Shown here: positions 1 through 11,130 of the stretch, one piece after another | How the letters are laid out: the number at the start of each line of letters is the position of its first letter | How positions within the stretch are numbered: the first letter of the stretch is position 1 | Assembly (NCBI GenBank): GCA_016081115.2 | Contig: CM071936.1 | Location: 87,659,943 to 87,723,942 of the forward strand | Direction: 5' to 3' | DNA from: Rehmannia glutinosa | Lineage: Eukaryota > Streptophyta > Magnoliopsida > Lamiales > Orobanchaceae | Length of the DNA: 64,000 nucleotides | The notes under the pieces: model-generated | Databases searched by the model: none | Told to the model about the DNA's origin: nothing | The model's input: only the letters and a program-made list of their open reading frames with translations | Program-made: the position numbers and the translations under genes

Positions 1-376
1 ATTATTATTAATCTACTGTTTATGCACCGCCTGGGGGGGAATTGACTAACTTAGGAATTGAATCCATAGAATTGCATGAATTGGGTTTTGAAACTTTAAT
101 TGGATTTAATATTGAAGAAACATGTTGAGATTATGTGCTTAAGGTTGCTTCCGTGGTTGTTGAAAATACTTGTGGGGTTCGCAAATTTTTTTTCTTTATT
201 TTCAATTTTTTTTATAAAACCTTGATATTCGGTCACTTAAATAAAATTAGAATGCGATGTTATTATAGCCTAAGTGTTTCGTAGTCAATCCATGAGGAAT
301 ACGACATTCCTTGCCATTATTCTATAATCTACATTGTACACTTGCAGTTGTAAGATCCAAATACTTTTGGCGAACA
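1..376 (+). repeat. Athila 5' LTR, 3' part only
   Basis: Only the last 376 bases of the LTR are inside the window. They align with 6501-6880 with scattered substitutions and small indels, so the insertion is not recent. The copy ends in CA just before the primer-binding site. Confidence 0.9.
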
Positions 377-382
377 AGTTTT

Positions 383-400
383 TGGCGCCGTTGTCGCGGA
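383..400 (+). promoter_or_regulatory. Primer-binding site (tRNA-Asp type)
   Basis: The sequence TGGCGCCGTTGTCGCGGA lies 6 bases after the LTR end. It is the Athila-class primer-binding site, complementary to the 3' end of tRNA-Asp, with two differences from the usual form TGGCGCCGTTGCCGGGGA. Confidence 0.85.
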
Positions 401-641
401 TTGAAATATTCTACTTAGATATAGTAATAAGTAGTTCAATCTTAATTGAAGCATTTTTGTAATTTTTTTATGTTTTGATTTTTTTTGAATTTTATTTTAT
501 TTTATTTTTCTTCTGCAGTTCTAACATTGTTTTTGTTAAGTGCAGATGGTGCATGATCACGTGTTCTAGATCTACCCAGCCAATACCCATTGATTTGGAA
601 ACCGAGAAAACAACGAAAAACTAAGGAAAATATCTAAAGCA

Positions 642-2003
642 ATGGCGGAGGGGATTAATCAGAATGCCGTGAATAACAGAATCAATGAGGAGTGCCCACC
701 TGAGGCAGACGCACAAGACCGAATAGTGGAAAGGCCCGTGAGAAGAGCAGTTAGGGACTACTTCCAGCCGGAGGTAAGTCGAACTTATGGGGGTGTGGCC
801 CGTTTGCCAATCAATGCTAACAACTTTGAACTAAAACCTGCATTGATCCAGATGGTGTCACAAAATCAGTTTAGGGGCAGAGTCGTGAGGATCCAAACGT
901 GCATCTGGCGCAATTTTTAGAAATCTACGACACTGTTAAGATGAATGGTGATTCTGAGGATATCATTCTATGCCGCCTTTTCGCATCCTCTATGCGCAAT
1001 AAGGCTAAGGGATGGTTATGCTCTCTAACACCACCAGCAGCAGATTCGGCTAAACTAAGTCAGTGGTTTTTAGCTAAATACTTTCCCCCTAGCAAAACGC
1101 TGCAATTGAAATCCGAAATCGCCCAGTTTAGGCAGTTAGATTCAGAGCCACTATATGAGGCATGGGATAGATTCCGAGAATTGCTAAGGAAGTGCCCTCA
1201 ACATGGATATCCCGACTACCAACACGTCCAGTATTTCTATAAGGGTTTGAGTGGCAACACGAGAACGATCATAGATGTTGCATCTGATGGTGCACTGCTA
1301 GGGAAATATCCAGATGAGCACTAAAACGTTTAGAGGAGATGGCAAATAATAGTTATCAATGGCCACCCAAGAGATCTAATTTCCGACGTGTGGCAGAGGT
1401 TCAGGATGAGAAAGTCGTCATGTTCACAGAACAGGTATCCATGCTAAATATGAAACTGGATGCGATACAACAAGTGACTCCAAGAGATCCTGTTGTTGTT
1501 AAAGAAAAAGCAAACTTTGTGGGACAACAAAGGAACTTCAACAACAATTATAGAAATAATCAGACACCTAATTATTATCATCTGGGGTTGCGAACCATGA
1601 AAACTTTTCTTATGCTAACAATAAAAATGTTTTGCAGCCACCTTCAGGATTTAATGTGGGTAATCAAAGCAGAGCGGAGTTTAATGAAAAGAAAGCATAT
1701 GTAGAAGAGATGCTATCTTCGTTTATTGGAGAAACTAGGGCAGGACTGAACAAGGATAAAGCGAAGATAGACAGCCCAGAGGAACAGGTCACTTAGTTGA
1801 ACACGAACGTGAATGCAAGATTGAAATCTCTAGAAACACAAGTAGCCCAGATCACAACTGCAGTGGAAGGCCAAAATCAAAAGGGCAAATTCCCAAGCGA
1901 CACTGAACTAAATCCGAGAGAACAATGCAATGCCATTTGTCTGATGGATGGAACTGACTTTGAGGGCTCACAGATTTCAACCGACACGATTCAACGACAG
2001 TGA
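642..2003 (+). pseudogene. gag: Athila gag (capsid/nucleocapsid), frameshifted
   Basis: Gag would package the element RNA in cytoplasmic particles. The product is recognisable in pieces: an N-terminal part with the NNFELKPALIQMV block (from 642), the retrotransposon gag domain from 887 (HLAQFLEIYDTVK, then KGLSGNTRTIIDVA), the MANNSYQWP block from 1339, and a C-terminal coiled part (LKSLETQVAQITTAVE) from 1797. The pieces are in different frames: shifts fall near 885, 1318 and 1590, and an in-frame stop (TAG) lies just before 1797. ATG 642 fits the Athila gag start, about 265 bases after the LTR. No zinc knuckle is visible. The reading ends near 2003, where pol should follow but does not. Confidence 0.88.
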
Positions 2004-2618
2004 TTATAGAAATTTGAAGTCTGGATGAAGACGTAAAACTTAGAGCTTTATGAGAGACAACTCAACTTATTTCCTAATTTTATTTTTTTTAATCATCTTC
2101 AATTTATTTAAATTTTAATTTCAATTTTATTTTGAGTATTAACTTAAGTTTTAGTTGTGTTTATTTTTGTGAGTTGTTGTGTAGAGGCGCCACGATAAAC
2201 TCCCGGTTATTAAAAAAGTGTAAAATTGCATTATTACGGCGAACCGTGTGGGATACGACATCAACAAGGAGCAGGGTGCGCAGGGTCGCACGACCCGCCC
2301 GTGCGAGCCCACACGGGCCGTGTGGCCCGTCTGTCGTGAACCCAACTCTTATTTCACCCCCAAAACTCAAATTTTCTCCCATTTTCTCCTACCCAAAACC
2401 CTACAACTCAAAACTTCTCTCCCAAAACTCTCAAACTCCTCTCCAAATCTCTTCAAATTTACTATAAATCTCACCGCAAAAACACAAATTCTTCAACTTC
2501 TAAAGAAACCCATCACCTAAAGCCTTTTAATTTTCAACTTCTTCAAGTTCAACATTAAGTTTGGGGGTTTTCAAAGTTTAAAATTTCATATTTTTTTCAC
2601 CTCAAAAATTTGGTATTC
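2004..2618 (+). other. Athila spacer where pol is missing; GC palindromes
   Basis: This is noncoding sequence between gag and the ORF-1-like region. A 9-kb-class Athila would have about 3.5 kb of pol here. A CG-rich block at about 2280-2335 contains overlapping palindromes of the type CACACGGGCCGTGTG, as in the LTR of the same element. The rest is AT-rich or C-rich leader-like sequence. Confidence 0.6.
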
Positions 2619-3897
2619 ATGACTTCTAGGGAAGAAAAAGGAACAAGAAGGAATACGAGAAGAAGAAGAGAACCAACTCTAGAGCCCGAACCCGAGCCAC
2701 AACTGGAATACACGATCGACGACCCAAAAGCCTCGAATGTCATCTTGCCAAATGAAACACACCGGGCTAGATGGGAGATACTCTATTATTGACCATGGAT
2801 AAACACAAGGTACCCCGATGAACCTACTCTTGCTAATTTGGGTTTATTGGAAGATTGTCGGGTTATGTGTGGTCGGATTGATTGGCATGAATTATTGAAT
2901 GGGCATTTCACTACTTATTCAATTTATACGCTTGAGGTCTTGAGTAGTTTTGAATTAGTAGTCGGAAAATGAAATTTGATGGGGATTCGGTTTCGGTTGG
3001 CAAATGAGCCGAGGGAATTGACTATTGATGATTTAAATAAAATATATAGAACTCCGGCTTATGGGCTTGAGGAGCATGAGGATTTTGATAAGGATAGATT
3101 TTGGAGAGAAATAACTGGAAAACGAATCTACACGTCAGGTACCTCGAACGCATCTAGCATTTGAAACCCCGTGTTCCGCTATGTACAAAGAGCATTAGCG
3201 CAAACGATTTTTGCAAGGGAGGAGAGATAAGGAGCCTTGCGAGTAGATGAGTTGTTTATTATTTGGTGTATGGCGTCGGGGATGGAGCTTGTGCCAAACA
3301 TTATGGCAATGATAGCCCGGCAATTTGATAGAGTGAGAAAAAAATATGATAAGGGAGGAATTTGTATTGGGGGAATGATTACTCCTATTGCTGAATATTT
3401 TAATGTTAGCTTTGAAAGGTATGCGGAGGCTGTAGGGCCAAAACTTATTGATTTGACTATTTTATCTGCTATGAAAATGATTCAATTCGATGGGCGTGAT
3501 TACTGGCTAAATTAGGCGGATAGAACAAAAGTTAGGCTTCCTAACCCTGAAGCTACGTCAATAAGAAATAGGGGTAATTGGTTGCTAAGAGGTGAATAGG
3601 GGCTGCTGCTCAAGAAGAGCAAGACGAGCCTATGAGAGATGCGCCAGAATCCGCTAGACAAGGGGGTCACCGACCATTTAGCATGAGTGATAGGCTAGAA
3701 AGGGTGGAAGCCAATGTGGGCAAATTGATAGACGACATTATCATTTGACGGCTACAGTTGATGAGTACCACACGGAGTACTTACAATGGTTCGATGCTAT
3801 CACCCAACAACATCAATACATGTACGATATGATGTCTCGTATGGATCAATGTCATATTTTACAAGGCCACTACCCTCCACCTCCACCACCACAGTGA
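2619..3897 (+). pseudogene. Athila ORF-1-like protein, decayed
   Basis: The region encodes an Athila-specific product of the type annotated as Arabidopsis retrotransposon ORF-1 (ATHILA family); its role is unsettled. The ATG at 2619 is followed by a basic and Glu/Pro-rich N-terminus (RRNTRRRREPTLEPEPEP). Then come a segment ending in a leucine-rich FLSSF-like block, FRLANEPRELTIDDLNKIYR (about 2985-3045), and a third block, IARQFDRVRKKYDKGGICIG followed by GGMITPIAEYFNVSF (3300-3415). A coiled C-terminus ends in a proline run (about 3740-3897). Stops at about 2790, 2970, 3162 and 3513 plus frameshifts break it. The family assignment rests on motif layout and position after gag. Confidence 0.75.
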
Positions 3898-5398
3898 GCC
3901 ATGTAAGTAATTATTACGCATTCCTCTTTACTTTTGATAATTTCCTCATATGTTCGGGCGAAGCATATTTTAGTTTGGGGGGTTGTCAAGAATGCATAAT
4001 TTAGTACTTTTTGCATTTTGCATTGCATTTAGAATTGCACGTTGAGCATAAAAAAATTAAAAATAAATTCGAATTTTTGTTTATTTTTTATTTTTATTTT
4101 TTACTTTTAGCATGTTTAATTGCTTTTGAGTGTGATTTTTAATCAAGATTTTCGAAAGTGCCCAAAGCTTCCGTATGATTTTTACTATGAGCATTTAATT
4201 TTATGAGATAACATATTTTGTGAATAATGCGAGGAATAGTTGAGGAGATGCCATTTATTTGTTTGGCAATAGTTAAGAAAATTGGGTATTTGAGCATGTT
4301 GCGAAAAATAAGCATATGAGCTTTTGTACATATAACTGCTTTATCTTATGCAACTTATTTTTTCTTGAGTGTGACATTCATGATTGATAAAACTCTAGAA
4401 CTTGCTCTGGTATCTTCATTGAAGCCATGTGTGTGTGCAATTTTTTAAAATGATTTAAGGTCATCTTTGTTTTAGCCTACTTAGCCTAAAAATCCTACCT
4501 ATGAACTCATGATTCCGTAGTTAGCCAATTTTGATCCAAAACTTTTATTGTTAGCCATATTGATTGCTAAAACTGAACAAATGATTTTATCCCTGAGATT
4601 TCTTGAGCTTATAGAAAATGAACAAGTTTTCGAGAGATGTGGTGAAAATTTATGAAAAAAGAGAGGAAGTTGGCAAAAGAAAGAGGGATGAGCAGTATCT
4701 ACGTGAATGAAGAAAGAATGAAGCTCGAAAAAAAAATCTCTGAAAAAAAACATATAGAGAAAATCGAGAAAAAGAAAAGAAAAATTCTGAAAAGTTTGAG
4801 AAAATTGAGAGCTTGAGGCTATAGAAAAAGAAAATAGGCAAAAAGACCTAAGAATAAAAAAGGAGAAATAAGGGTGGAGTTGAGTTGAACAAGAAAAATA
4901 TCTTGAATGAATGATTTTTAGATGAAATTGGGTTGGTGAATTGCAAGTCTATGTGCTTAAATTTTTATTTGTTCATGTCAAGTCACTTAATCCAAATTTT
5001 CCCTACCCTTACCAAAGAGCCGACATTACAACCAAATGAAAGTCCTTTTTGATTCTTAAGTTGTGCACACAAAAGTGGTAGAGATGTTAGACGATTTGCA
5101 AACCTATGATAGTTTTACATTCACTGAATTGATTTTGAGTGCAAACACTTTCCATACACTTTGAGAGTTGAGTGATACACTACTTACTTGTGAGTCTCAA
5201 TGTCAAGTACCCGAGAGAGTATTAATTATGTCGGGCTTATGAAAGATGAATGCTTGATAATGAATTGCATGGTTTATTTAGATATGGAGTCAAATGAGAT
5301 TGAATGTTTATAGTATTCTTATGTGTTCTTTGTACCCCTTGAGATTTTTTTTTCTTAATTTGCTCGAGGACGAGAAATGCTTTTAGTTTGGGGGATTT
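3898..5398 (+). other. Athila 3' untranslated region with polypurine tract
   Basis: About 1.5 kb of noncoding sequence separates ORF-1 from the 3' LTR. An A/G-rich stretch covers 4650-4870. The polypurine tract TTTGGGGGA lies at about 5387-5395, directly before the LTR start. I see no other gene here. Confidence 0.7.
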
Positions 5399-6880
5399 TG
5401 ATACGTGTAAAATATACGTGCATTTAGGGGCTTAAAATGATATATAATTGATACATTTGCATGTATATTTAGTGTGTTATTACTTGGTTTCCTTAGAAGG
5501 GCATGATATTGCGGATTCTTGTAACGTCTTACAGGAAATAGAGCATAACTGCAGAAATATTAGTTGTAAGGCCCGGATAGGATTGAAGAGTGCAAAGAGA
5601 AGATCGAAACGAAGAAGAAACCAGACAAAAACACGTCACACAGTCGGATAGTCACACGGTCGGACAGTGTGGAACCACATGGCCGTGTGACTTGCCCGTG
5701 CGATGAAGACATGTCCGTGTGAAGTTGGGAAGAAACATGGGACGAAATTAAGCCGCACGGCCAGATCGTGTGGAACCACACAGCCGTGTGGAGTGGCCAT
5801 GTGAGGCTGCGCAACCTGGCCGTGTGATGCACTATTTCGGATTTTTGTATCCTTTTCCCACTCAAACTCTATCAATGATCTCTCCAAGCATCTATAAAAG
5901 GGACCCAAGACTTGCACGAAAATAACAACATCCATACACTATACAACACACCAAATTTCAAAGGAACACAAGATCCAAGGTCTTCTGGGAGAGGAGGGCT
6001 AGGTTGCGAAGAACACCACAAGGCCTTTCGCATCTGCGGAAGCACAAGAGCTTCGAAGACTTGGAAGGAGAATCCATCCTGACACGAAGGTTTTTTTTTC
6101 TTAGTTTAGATCTCTTGTATTTACTCAAACAATGTCATAATGTTGATTTCAAGTTTGTCTATGAAATTGTTATCAATGTTTGACTAATCTTTCGGATCTT
6201 AGGGCATAATCAAAACTGTGGATTCATGTTAAATCTTGATTAATTATTTTCTTAATTGATTCATGTGTTCTATTTTATGAATTTAAGTGTTTATTATTAA
6301 TTGTTTTTTATTTGGCCAATAATTTGCATGTCATATTTGTTAGTGCAATATTCGGAAGAGAGTTTTAACAAAGATGAAAATCGAATTCAGATATAAATGG
6401 GTGTATCGAGTCAGGAGACCTACAACTGTTTGTGGGGAGTCATTCAGTTCATAGATCTTTTTTGAGTTAATAATAGTTGTATCGAGTCTGGAGACATACA
6501 ATTATTATTAATCTACTGTTTATGCGCCGTCCGGGAGAATGAATAGACTAACTTAGGAATTAAACCCATAGAATTGCATGAATTGGTTTTTGAAACTTTA
6601 ATTGGATTTAATATTGAAGAAACATGTTGGGACTATGTGCTTAAGGTTGCTTCCGTGGTTATTGAAAATACTTGTGGGGTTCGCAAATTTATTTCTTTTT
6701 CTTTATTTTTTATTTTTTATAAAAATTTGATATTCAGTCGCTTCAATAAAATTGAAATGCGATGTTAGTATAGCCTAAGTGTTCGTAGTCAATCCCTGAG
6801 GAATACGACATTGCTTACCATTATTATATAAACTACACTGTACTATTGCAGTTATAAGATCCAAATATTTTTGGCAAACA
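5399..6880 (+). repeat. Athila 3' LTR, complete (1482 bp)
   Basis: The LTR begins TGATACGTGTAAAATATACG and ends with CA at 6880, the same ending as the 5' copy at 376. U3 holds a dense block of CACACGGCCGTGTG-type palindromes (about 5637-5830) about 60 bases before a TATA box (TATAAAAG, 5892-5899). Reverse transcriptase sequence of another element follows immediately. Confidence 0.9.
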
Positions 6881-7870
6881 GGATAAAACTAGGATGTGCA
6901 TTGATTTTGGCGACCTCAATAAGGCTTTTCACCCCTTATCCCAGATAGACCAGTTGGTGGATTCAACTGCAGGGTACGAACTTCTAAGTATGATGGACGC
7001 TTACTAGGGGTACCACTATATACAACTAGCCTAGAGGACCAGAAGAAGATAAGTTTCATTACCTCATCTGGGTACGTACTGCTACGTGGTCATGCCCTTC
7101 GGTCTAAAAAATGTAGGGGCAACCTATTAGAGGCTGATGGATCGGATGTTTAGGAAACATCTGGGTAGGAATATGGAAGTTTATGACGATATGTTGGTAA
7201 GAGCAAGTTAGCCAAAGCCCATGTGGCAGATCAGGCGGAGACATTTGCCATCCTAAGGAATTTTGGAATGAAGTTAAACCCTGCTAAGTGCTCTTTTGGA
7301 GCTTGAAAGGTTCTGGGATATATGGTCACAGAAAGAGGGATAGAGGTGAATCCAGAAAAAGTAAAAGCGGTAATTGATATGGCATCGCCCACCAGTGTCA
7401 ACAAAGTGCAACAGCTTATAGGTCGGATAGCAGCGCTGAGTAGGGTCATCTCCAAATCAGCATAGAAGAGCTTCACATTCTTCTAGGTATGGAGGAAGGT
7501 CAACAAATTTGAGTGGTCAGAGGAATGCGAGAAGGCCTTCAATGAACTGAAAGCCTTTCTATCCAAATTGCCTCTGCTAACTAAGCCAATTCCGGGGGAA
7601 GACCTTTATCTTTATCTCTCGGTAGGTTAGAGGGTTGTGAGTTCAGTGCTACTGAGAAAAGGATAGGGTAGGCAGATGCCTATTTATTATGTGAGCGAAT
7701 TGCTGCAAGGAGCCGAGCTGAGGTACTCGAAGGTAGAAAAAAATAGGGCTGGCATTGGTGGTGGTGGCAAGAAAACTTCAACCGTATTTTCTTTCTCACA
7801 AGGTGGTAGTTCTTACTAATCTAAAACTAGGGCGGATAATGGATAGACCTTAAACTTTTGGCAGAATGAT
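6881..7870 (+). pseudogene. pol: Tat pol: reverse transcriptase and RNase H, broken
   Basis: The fragment starts inside the palm domain with KTRMCIDFGDLNKA, followed by IDQLVDSTAGYELLSMMDAY (the first catalytic Asp in MDAY), VMPFGLKN and MEVYDDML. The usual catalytic YVDD box reads YDD: the Val codon is lost in frame. The connection follows with MKLNPAKCSFG, LGYMVTERGIEVNPEKVKA and a thumb-like IGRIAALS. RNase H is seen in GEDLYLYLS, PIYYVSELLQGAE and, in another frame, LALVVVARKLQPYF. Stops include TAG at 7005, 7033 and 7129, with frameshifts near 7040 and 7190. The enzyme would copy element RNA into DNA; this copy cannot. Confidence 0.88.
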
Positions 7871-8405
7871 TAAATGGGTTATCGAAATGGGAGAATTCGA
7901 TATGGAATATCGCCCGAGGACAGCGGTGAAAGCACATGCTTTGGCGAACTTCCTGCAAGAAATGATGCAGCCAGAGCTTGAGCTAGGGGCGTGGCTCTTG
8001 CATGTGGACGGATCTTCCTCGTCACCGGGATGCGGGGTAGGTATAGTGTTGACCAACCTTAAGAGGGAGTATTTGGAGGTAGTAGTTAGTTTTGGGTTCA
8101 AAGCTTCTAATAATGAAGCCGAATACGAGGCACTAATGCGAGGGATGCGCATGGCCGTTAACTTGGGAGTCAAATCCTTGAGAGCTTATTCTGACTCTAT
8201 GTTGGTTACGCATTAGGTTAGTGGAGATTTTGAGATAAGGAAAGAAAGGATGAAAAAATTTGTGCAGATAGTGGGAGAGTTAGCCAAGCAGTCCACCTTG
8301 TTTAAGTTGGAGCAGATTCCTAGGGAGGAAAACATTAAGGCAGACCACTTATCCAAGATAGCTAGTTCTGCCACTGATTGCAGCACTAGGACAATCACCA
8401 TCTAG
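7866..8405 (+). pseudogene. Tat pol: second, archaeal-type RNase H
   Basis: After the tether (MIKWVIEMGEFDMEYRPRTA) comes a complete second RNase H fold: LHVDGSSSSPGCGVGIVL holds the first catalytic Asp, then the NNEAEYEAL block with the catalytic Glu, then AYSDSMLV with another catalytic Asp, and ADHLSKIAS near the end. A TAG at 8215 replaces the Gln after the SDSMLVTH motif, and another stop closes the domain near 8402. The extra RNase H distinguishes Tat elements from other Ty3/gypsy lineages. The catalytic residues are preserved although the frame is interrupted. Confidence 0.85.
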
Positions 8406-8438
8406 TCGGATAACGCCTGCATCGTAGGACTAGAGGTT

Positions 8439-9652
8439 TTGTCATTAGATGAAAAGACTGACTGGAGGAGGGATATTCACAACTATTTGGCCAAGGCCAT
8501 CCTGCCTGAAGAGCAGAGAAAAGCTGCAAGGATTCACGCAAGGGCGCTAGGCTACTGTCTAATAGGGGAGATATTGTATAAAAGAGCTTTTTCACATCCA
8601 TACTTGAGATGTTTGAGCAATGATGAATAAGATTATGTTCTCCGAGAGTTTCATGAGGGAGCATGTGGATCGCACGGGAGAAGTAGGTTGCTACCGCAGA
8701 AGGCAAGAATAGCTGGGTATTTCTGGCCCGAGCTGAAGGATGATGTGCAGAAGGTAGTAAGAACTTGCGACAAATGTCAGAGGCATGACCTCTCATCCAT
8801 CGACCTACTGAATTATTGGGAGTAATGAGTTCTCCATGTCCTTTTGCCAAATGGGGCATCGACATTGTGGGGACTTTCCCCATGGCATCAAGGCAGAGAG
8901 AGTTTCTGGTAGTGGCAGTAGACTACTTCAGCAAATAGATAGAGGCAGAACCTTTGGCAAAGATCACTGAAGAGAACATCATGAATTTCTAAAACAATAT
9001 AGTTAGTCGATATGGTTGGCCGAGGGATTTGGTTTTGGATAATGGGACATAGTTTTTAGGGGAGGAAGATCAGAAGTTGGTTAGAGGAAATGAAGGTTAA
9101 GAAGAATTTTACGTCAGTAGCCCATCCCCAGGCTAATGGGCAGGTGGAAGTCACAAATAGAACGCTGTTTAGAGGCCTGAAAGCGAGGTTGGAACGAGTT
9201 GAGGGAGGTTGGGTAGATGATTTGCAGTATGTACTCTGGTCTTATCGAACATCGCCTAAGGAAGCTACGGGGAAGACACCTTTTAGTTTGGTGTACGTAG
9301 CAGAAGCTGTAATTCCAGCTGAATAAGAATGGAAACGCATATGATCCACACTTACGAGGAGACCTGCAATAATGAGCTAATGAGGGAATCCATGGATGAA
9401 CTGGAGGAGAAAAGAGAAAAGGCCAATTTAAGGATGGAAGTCAACAGAACACTGATGAAGTCGTCCTATGACATGCAAGTTAGAAAATGGAACTTCCAAG
9501 TGGGAGATTTAGTATTGCGGCAAGCGGATGCGCTGAAGAAAAGGGAAGCACTAGAGAGCAGCTGGGAAGGACCTTACAAAGTAGTAAAGGTTATAAGAGG
9601 TAGAGCTTATGAGCTGAAGGAAATGGAGGGGCGAAAGATACCTAGGCCCTGA
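8439..9652 (+). pseudogene. Tat pol: integrase, broken
   Basis: The integrase would join element cDNA to chromosomal DNA. The HHCC zinc finger is seen as REFHEGACGSHGRSR with TCDKCQRH (about 8640-8790). The catalytic core shows WGIDIVGTF (first Asp, 8852), VVAVDYFSK, LVLDNGT (second Asp, about 9035) and AHPQANGQVEVTNRTL (the Glu after NGQ, about 9143). The C-terminal part (9329-9652) has the WNFQVGDLVLR and LESSWEGPYKVV blocks. At least seven stops or shifts occur, including TAG for the Trp after YFSK (8937) and TAG after DNGT (9050). There is no chromodomain, as expected for Tat. Confidence 0.87.
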
Positions 9653-9794
9653 ACGTGTGTTATCTTAAGAAGTTTTATGTTTAAGAATGTATCTATGAAT
9701 GGGAGTACGAATGCTTGTGAGCCTGTAACGCTTCCTTTTTTGTGCACTTTATTGAAATTGGAAGGAAGACGCATCTTTTGTTAATATTGTCCAA
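9653..9794 (+). other. Short spacer between integrase and tandem array
   Basis: A noncoding stretch follows the conserved pol C-terminus and leads into the first 84-bp repeat. Confidence 0.5.
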
Positions 9795-11130
9795 ATTATT
9801 GCACATTAAACCCTGGTTAGGAGAGCTGAAGCTCTGAATTTCCCAAGTCTTAAGTTTCAAGCTGAACGTCCAACTTAAGTTTTTTACCATTAAATCCTGG
9901 CGAAAAGAGCTGAAGCTCTGAATCCCCCAGGTCTTAAGTGTTGAGCTGAACTTACAATTTAAGTTTGTTACCATTAAACCCTGACGAGGAGAGCTGAATC
10001 TCTGAATTCCCTAGGTCTTAAGTTTCAAGCTGAACGTTTAATTTAAGTTTTTTTACCATTAAACCCTAGCGAAGAGAGCCGAAGCTCTGAATCCCCCATA
10101 TTTTAAGTTCGAGCTGAACGTTCAACTTAGGCTTTATACCATTAAACCCTGGCCAGGAGAGCCAAAGCTCTGAATCCCCCAGGTCTTAAGTTTCGGGTTG
10201 AACGTTCAACTTATGTTTTTTACCATTAAACCCTGGCAAGGAGAGCTAAAGCTCTGAATCCTCTAGGTCTTAAGTTTCGAGCTGAACGTTCAACTTAAGT
10301 TTTTTACAAATAAACCCTGGCAAGGAGAGTTGAAGCTCTGAATCCCCCAGGTCTTAAGTTCTGAGTTGAACGTTCAACTTAAGTTTTTTACCATTAAACC
10401 CTGGTGAGAAGAGTTGAAGCTCTGAATCCTCCAGGTCTTAAGTTTTGAGATGAATGTTAAACTTAAGTTTTTTAACATTAAACCCTAGCTAGGAAACCTG
10501 AAGCTCTGAATCCCCCAGGTCTTAAGCTTCGAGATGAATGTTCAACTTATGTTTTTATCCATTAAACCCTGGCGACGAGAGCTGAAGCTCTGAATCCCCC
10601 AGGTCTAAAGTTTCAAGCTGAACATTCAACTTAAGTTTTTTACCATTAAACCCTGGCGTGGAGAGTTGAAGCTCTGAATCCCCCAGGTCTTAAGTTTCAA
10701 GTTGAACGTTCAACTTAAGTTTTTTACCATTAAACCCTGGCAAGGAGAGCTGAAGCTCTGAATCACCCAGGTCTTAAGTTTCAAGCTGAATGTTCAACTT
10801 AAGTTTTTTACCAATAAACCCTGGCAAGGAGAGCTAAAGCTCTGAATCACCCAGGTCTTAAGTTTCAAGCTAAACGTTCAACTTATGTTTTTTACCAATA
10901 AACCCTGGCGAGGAGAGCTGAAGCTCTGAATCCCCCAGGTCTTAAGCTTCCAGATGAACATTCAACTTAAGATTTTTGATGTTTAAAAAATTCCTGGTAT
11001 GAAGAGCTGAAGCTCTAAGTAAGTCAGGTCTTAAGTTTTGAATAAGAGTATTCTACTTAAGAATTTTTTATGTTTAAAAAATTTCCTGGTGTGGAGAGCT
11101 GAAGCTCTAAATAAGCCAAGTCCAAAATTA
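9795..11130 (+). repeat. 84-bp tandem array, 16 units, in the Tat 3' region
   Basis: Sixteen units are recognised by the core GAGCTGAAGCTCTGAATC, spaced 83-85 bases apart for units 1-14. The last two are longer (about 90) and more diverged. Each unit carries two dyads: AGAGCT-GA-AGCTCT, and CTTAAGTT paired with AACTTAAG about 30 bases apart. Units differ by scattered substitutions. The position between integrase and the antisense ORF matches tandem arrays reported in Tat-lineage elements such as Retand. Confidence 0.93.

Larger units (their letters stand above)
1..6880 (+). mobile_element. Athila-type Ty3/gypsy element lacking pol
   Basis: The element has two LTR copies, an Asp-type primer site, a decayed gag, an Athila ORF-1-like region and a polypurine tract. 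Positions 1-376 match 6501-6880, which defines the two LTR ends. The internal region (377-5398, about 5.0 kb) goes from the gag C-terminus near 2003 straight to the ORF-1-like region at 2619. No protease, reverse transcriptase, RNase H or integrase is visible on either strand, so this copy depended on enzymes from relatives. Its 3' LTR ends exactly where a Tat-type reverse transcriptase resumes, so Athila is nested in Tat. The left target duplication lies outside the window. Confidence 0.9.

Noticed and set aside
8395..8883. Minus-strand open frame of 162 codons
   Set aside because: It is the shadow of the Tat integrase zinc-finger region on the plus strand.
9795..11130. CRISPR-like array of regularly spaced repeats
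   Set aside because: Units are contiguous 84-bp tandem copies with no unique spacers, in a plant retrotransposon.
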